Below are positions 59,474 to 64,000 of a DNA stretch of 64,000 nt, piece after piece. The notes beneath the pieces are model-generated. The model was not told the origin of the DNA. It ran no database searches and saw only the letters and a list, made by a program, of their open reading frames with translations. The position numbers and the translations under genes were made by a program. Numbering within the stretch: position 1 is the stretch's first letter; each line of letters begins with the position of its first letter. Origin of the DNA: Hyalella azteca. Taxonomy: Eukaryota > Arthropoda > Malacostraca > Amphipoda > Hyalellidae. Location: NCBI RefSeq assembly GCF_000764305.2, contig NW_025939599.1:55701-119700 (forward strand), written 5' to 3'.

Positions 59474-59873
59474 ATGGGCCACTCCAGTTCTCGGCAGGCC
59501 AGTGCTGCTGCAGCGATTGTAAAGGTTGAAGTAGCAGGGGGCCTTCGTAAAAAATGAGAAGTCCTTTTGTTATATATCTTCCTCTACTCGCTGATTTTGT
59601 TTACAAGCTGTGTGCCGAGATTCGTGCTGATACGGCTACCTTCGGCGAAGCTTCAAGCTCGCCAGTGGCTGATCTCCTGTGATCACATGCCAGATTTATC
59701 CACATTTTTGCTTCGTCGTACAATACGCAATCAAACTTTCAGCACCTCCAAGCTGAAATGATTCGTCAATATGAGCCAATTGATCCGACTCAGCCAATTG
59801 ATCCTTGATGCTTAAATTGTTTAATCTCTTTCGTGAGCAAACACCAATTCCTCTTATCTTCTTGAACTGGTAG
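59474..59873 (+). pseudogene. Possible processed pseudogene, unknown parent
   Basis: A frame opens ATGGGCCACTCC and reads MGHSSSRQASAAAAIVKVEV before a stop. In shifted frames the next parts read SPFVIYLPLLADFVYKL, then LQAEMIRQYEPIDPTQPIDP, then LFREQTPIPLIFLNW and a stop. The low-complexity N-terminus, the protein-like composition and the order of pieces across frameshifts suggest one decayed, intronless coding sequence of about 120 residues. I do not recognise the parent. No poly-A tail is evident. Confidence 0.3.
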
Positions 59874-62325
59874 TTTCATTCAACTTGTTGTCGTATTATT
59901 ATCTATTGATGTAAAATTCCGTTAAGAAGATAGTTGTTGGTTATAAAAACAAATTCATTACTCTTCTCTACATTTTGCGGAAATTAAATCCCATTCTCTG
60001 CAACTCTGAACTTCAACTCTGTGATTTTCATCACATTTTTTTTAGAAGGGGATATTTATTTATTTTTCTTTTCTGTTAACGGACTAGCATCAAAACATTG
60101 AATTATCTTTTTTTATTATACTCACCTTCACCTAAAGTCATACTTCAGCGCCCACGATATTTTGCCGTTTTTTAATATGGAACTCGCGTCAATTAACGGT
60201 TTAAAAATACTTGGTCCCAACTAATGTTCTTCATAATTTGAAAGATGAGAGGAAGAGCCGAAAACTTCGATTTGTACCCCCCGGAACGTTTTCAATCCAA
60301 ATACACTGGAGATCAAAATAAATCAAAGTTTAGTTATAATTACATCTCAAGGTGCTGCAAATTTGGAGAGTTGTCCATATTTTGAATTGTGGAACGCAAC
60401 GTATCCCGGCAATTATTACTAGGACGCCGTTTAAGCCAAATTTTGATTTTAGCCGGCTCAGATTATGAAGTTTCGGCAGAATTAGCGACGAAAAAGCTTA
60501 TATTTTTCTTGAACTGAAGGTAGAATTATAAATATATCTTCAACTTCATCCCGCAATGTGAAAGTTAAGAATAATTTCCATTTTAATAATCAAGCATCGA
60601 ATTCTTTGACTGGCGACGAAAGTAAAAAATTTCAACTATTGTAAATTTTAGGCGCCTATCTTCTTAAAATGTACACGGCAGACTTTCGGTCGTCGCGACG
60701 ACATTTCCTGTCGAATCACATTTTCCTGTAGAACATATGTTACCCGCGTCAAGTTGGCGTACTTCCGGGCAATTGCGAAACATGTTCGAATCAATCAACC
60801 TTCTCAATTAACTCAACTTTGAGAAAATTCTCCATTGCGACTAATTTCTGAGAATAATTTCCAACCTGACTAAAAATGTGAATAAATGGGAATGTTCGAA
60901 ACAGATTTGGGACCCCTAAGAGACTTTTTGATTGTCCTCGGGTAATAATATTTTTAACATATGATAAGCTTGTGCAATGATAATTTAAACATCTGAGTGA
61001 CCTTGCGCATTTTTATATTCATCAACTGAATGATCTTTTGCAAAATTATTTTTTATTTAAATGGCACATCTGAGTGCCTTTTTTTGGCAATTTTTATATA
61101 GAAGAGTCCAAAATTTTACGATGGCTTCAGGAAAGTAAACGGAAGAACTATGATAATGCATTCAAAGTTTACTAAGAATAGTATTTTAATCCAATCCAAG
61201 TCGACTACATGTGCACTTCTCAATGATCAAGTATTTGAACGCAAGGAGCCAGAACAAGGAAACGTACCGCCGTTTTTCAACGCTCTATAATTTGGTGACA
61301 GCTTTTGGAAGTTTTCTTGAACATTGCCTGTGCTTCTGTGAGGGACCTGGCGACGTAAACTCGATGATATAGGTTTCTTCAACGACTTTTATGGGACCTT
61401 CAGAGGACCATGCGACACACTTGCCGAATAAACGACCGCCTCCATCGGTATATTTAGAGCCGCGGCTTGTTTGTGCCTCTACGCTTTTTGATAAATTCTC
61501 GAAATTTACTCTCGATGAAAATTTCTTATACTGTTTTACCGGACACGTTAGGATTGGATTGGGCTTCAAACGCAATTCATGGGCGATATGTGAAGCGACA
61601 TGAACTTAGTTCTGCGTCCGCCTTAGATCTATATTGGTAATATAAATTTTTGCACTTGATGAATAAATTCAAGTGGTGCAGACTCCTAAATTTTCGATTG
61701 TCTGTGTCATAATCATAAACTCATTTAAGCAGAACCTTCAACTTTTGTTACTCATTACTTTTGTTTGTTACTCATTACTTTTGTTGTTTGTAGTTTTTAG
61801 GTCACAATTGGCTGCGTGAGTGACGAATTCCAATCTGACGCAAGTCTTCAAAACTAAAAGACTTTGCAAGCTACACACTATGAGAGTCTTTATTAATCTA
61901 GCTTTATTTTCCAACCTGCCTATTAGCGTCCAACCTGCCTATTTCCAACCGATCAAGTTGTGAGGCTTGTGAGGTTATAGCTCACATCAAGCTGTGGCAT
62001 AGCATCAAGTTGTGGCATAGCTTGTGAGGTTATGAGATGGCTGTAAAATGCACGTGATGGCCGTCTACTGTAGAACCGGACGGTGCCCCATCTCATGCAG
62101 GACCAGCGCGCCGAAGAGAGCCGTGGATGCTTGAGTATATCACAAGGCACTTGAAGGCGTGTCATCTTGGTTGTGGCGGCGAGTGCAGCCTATGTTGGGG
62201 TGCTGGACCTAAAACACTGCATCAAGATCGAAGCTGTCGTAGAACATGGTTGTTTGCCTTGTAGCATTGCACGAATTTTATCATACCGACTTGGTATCAC
62301 TTTTTCAAGAGCTTTCTTGACATGG
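59874..62325. other. AT-rich stretch, no gene seen
   Basis: A tandem TTGTTACTCATTACTTTTG pair lies at 61745-61785, and overlapping short duplications at 61915-62030. The opposed open frames at 61285-61603 have no motif. Confidence 0.45.
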
Positions 62326-62328
62326 ATG

Positions 62329-62560
62329 GGCAGGGTGGTCCAGTGGTTACAGATTAGAATACCATGATTGGTGCAGAGAGGCGCGGGTTCGATCCCAGCT
62401 CCGTGCACCAGGTTTTGGTCAGAATCGGCGAGGAGGCCGGGCGGTTAAAGCCCAACAAATTAGAGCAGTGAGTTGTGATTTCGGGACCGCAAAATTCTGT
62501 GAATGTTTTGCGATGTTAAGAATCGGCGACAGGCCTACGACCTAATAAACGCTGAAACCG
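62329..62560 (+). mobile_element. tRNA-derived SINE
   Basis: An RNA polymerase III A box (TGGTCCAGTGG, 62336-62346) and B box (GGTTCGATCCC, 62386-62396), 39 bases apart, are followed by CCGTGCACCA (62401-62410). This is the layout of a tRNA gene. The acceptor arms do not pair and no good anticodon stem forms, so it is not a working tRNA. A tRNA-unrelated body follows, with AGAATCGGCGAGGAGGCC and the tail AAGAATCGGCGACAGGCC (62518) to AACGCTGAA. The tail recurs at 2601 and 12630. Confidence 0.7.
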
Positions 62561-62682
62561 CTATCGATGCTTTAATATTTAATTAACTGCAGTTAACTAG
62601 TTACTAGATTGCTTGGCAAATCGCTCTCGTGTATTGACGAGGTGTCGAAGATAAGATAGCACAGCAAATTGACTTGAGGAAA

Positions 62683-62878
62683 TTGTATATAAACCTCAAT
62701 GCAGCGCTGGCTTACCGTCGACTGCTCACCGACCTAACAGATATCGCCTCTGAGTCGTAAGAAGTCTCCTCGATGCAGTCATAACGAGCAGGCGATCTTT
62801 TAGCTCACAAGGCGTTCGTCTTCTCAACGCCAGCTTCAGTTACGCGTACTGAACCTCTCACTTATTTCTCTCTGGCAG
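62683..62878 (+). promoter_or_regulatory. TATA promoter-like site with short intron
   Basis: TGTATATAAACC (62681-62692) is a good TATA box. About 70 bases on, GAGTC|GTAAGA (near 62757) is a donor, and CTTATTTCTCTCTGGCAG is a strong acceptor ending at 62878. Together they suggest a promoter, a short first exon and an intron of about 120 bases. No expression evidence exists, so this is a motif-based inference. Confidence 0.35.
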
Positions 62879-63098
62879 GTTGTCTCCGAGCGACGCCTCG
62901 CCACACCAAAGAAACGCTTCTTTACCTCAGAAATTCCCCGACCGACAGTCAATAATTTCGACGGCTGCGAATGCTCCGTTGTTTGTTGTCTCTAAATTGG
63001 GGCGCTCGAAAATAGTGGGCCTTACGCTTGGTGTCACATCAGTAACGATGATTGCTTTAGAATGGCGAGCCATCGTTAGATGTGCTCTGTGTGCCTAA
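62879..63098 (+). CDS. Candidate exon after the short intron
   Basis: All three frames are open for 24-72 codons from the acceptor. The longest runs to TAA at 63098 (LSPSDASPHQRNASLPQKF onward). Another ends with a cysteine-rich VNNFDGCECSVVCCL and a stop. No ATG is properly placed in the predicted first exon, so the frame and coding status are unresolved. Confidence 0.22.
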
Positions 63099-63925
63099 AG
63101 TCCCTTAATGAAGTTGTCAAGGGGAGCAGTGCAATTCAAACATTTAAGATATTTGTGTTTCCTATTCCTGTTTTACGCCACCTCTATATTGGACCTTCTT
63201 AGCGATTTTTTTTATTTTCAGCGTGATTCTTCCACATAGGGATGTGGATGCGTGCTTTGTCAATAATCGTTGTGACTGTTCTCTTCGGAAAAGTATTAAT
63301 TTTGTGAGGCATTATTTATTTGTGTTATTTAAGTATCGAATTCTCGAATTCTTGGGTTAGTATATACTCATTGTAACAATTTTCGTTGGTTTCCTGTTAA
63401 TAGTAATAAAATAGTCGCCTTTATTTGTGGAAAAGCTCGTATTAAAATATTCTCAACATATATTCTCAACCATATTCAAATATTCTCAACCTATACTCGT
63501 TTGTGGTATTAAATCATCGTCTTGAAATTTTTCATCCTATATTAGACTATTCTCGAAGTTTACTATTAGTCACTCCTTCGTCGATATCATTTAGAAAACC
63601 AAGTGCTTTGTTCGAGAAATACTAAACTATCATCTCTCGAACCATACAGCTCTCGCTGTCAGGATGGTCGGCCAGCTTGCAATACAAATGATTGTCGTAA
63701 AACTATATAAATAAAAGTGTATAGACGATGCTTAATTTACTCGCGATTGTGTACCATGAATTGTTTTAAGCAGCTTGCAAGTTTAAGGTTGGAAGTTTTT
63801 AGCAGCCGGCCTGCAGGCATTTGTAAGTGACAGCGCAAGCCAATCCACCGCCTTCTCTATGCATTATTGTCAACAGCGGAATAACGTCCTAAGCATGTAC
63901 CTATAACAATCTGCATGAAAAGGCG
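63099..63925. other. AT-rich stretch, no gene seen
   Basis: Only a faint repeated phrase TATTCTCAACCATATTC/TATTCTCAACCTATACTC near 63450-63500 stands out. Confidence 0.45.
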
Positions 63926-64000
63926 TAGTCACCAAAACTTACACCTTCATATGTAGGCGTAGTGACCAAAACTTGCACCTTCATATGTAGGCGTAGTGAC
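63920..64000. repeat. 34-bp tandem repeat running off the window
   Basis: GGCGTAGTGACCAAAACTTA plus CACCTTCATATGTA repeats at least twice and is cut by the window end, so the array probably continues. It contains the palindrome CATATG in each unit. Confidence 0.85.

Noticed and set aside
62329..62410. Functional tRNA gene
   Set aside because: A and B boxes and a CCA-like end are present, but the acceptor arms do not pair and no anticodon arm forms. A SINE body follows directly.

Overview
The window looks like a stretch of animal nuclear genome, most likely arthropod (possibly crustacean). It is AT-rich and gene-poor. It has spliced exons with GT/AG borders, short AATAAA-type polyadenylation signals, Tc1/mariner transposase relics, tRNA-derived SINE pieces, MITE-like inverted-repeat elements and many minisatellites. 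There is no rRNA gene, no CRISPR array and nothing of prokaryotic character. The host assignment is an inference from element types and from the lectin architecture, not from a marker gene.

The one gene I can reconstruct with confidence is on the minus strand at 5537-8860 (coding part). It is a three-exon secreted C-type lectin of 257 residues, with a signal peptide, a cysteine-containing PAN/apple-like N-terminal region and a six-cysteine long-form C-type lectin domain. The splice phases agree at both junctions. Weaker candidate exons, each with an acceptor site and an open frame, lie at 17582-17835 (-), 19082-19270 (-), 37605-37834 (-), 54958-55135 (-) and 56938-57080 (+). The last two have apple-like cysteine spacing. 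A possible processed pseudogene lies at 59474-59873, and a TATA/short-intron promoter-like unit at 62683-62879.

Mobile DNA by position: a MITE with internal duplication (2040-2303) and its sister (57198-57342); SINE tails (2601-2645, 12586-12630, 62518-62556, the last attached to a tRNA-like head from 62329); two mariner 3' relics in opposite orientation (12390-12580 and 13944-14062); dispersed repeat A (6664-6757 and 13825-13914, inverted); dispersed repeat B (9425-9845 and 58905-59290, inverted); a 352-bp terminal-inverted-repeat element (29761-30112); and an LTR-end/primer-site-like segment (39671-39980) inside a 1.3-kb insertion that splits a 52-bp satellite.

Tandem repeats dominate the rest. 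About twenty arrays have units from 12 to about 81 bp, and they generate most of the long open frames on both strands. A perfect spacer-free 110-bp palindrome sits at 27597-27706. A 413-base run of N lies at 15727-16139. The remaining stretches are AT-rich with no supportable gene. I did not find a coherent new multi-gene system. The most notable signals are the lectin with a short in-frame duplication in its calcium-site loop, the perfect palindrome, and the small transposon families that recur within this one window.
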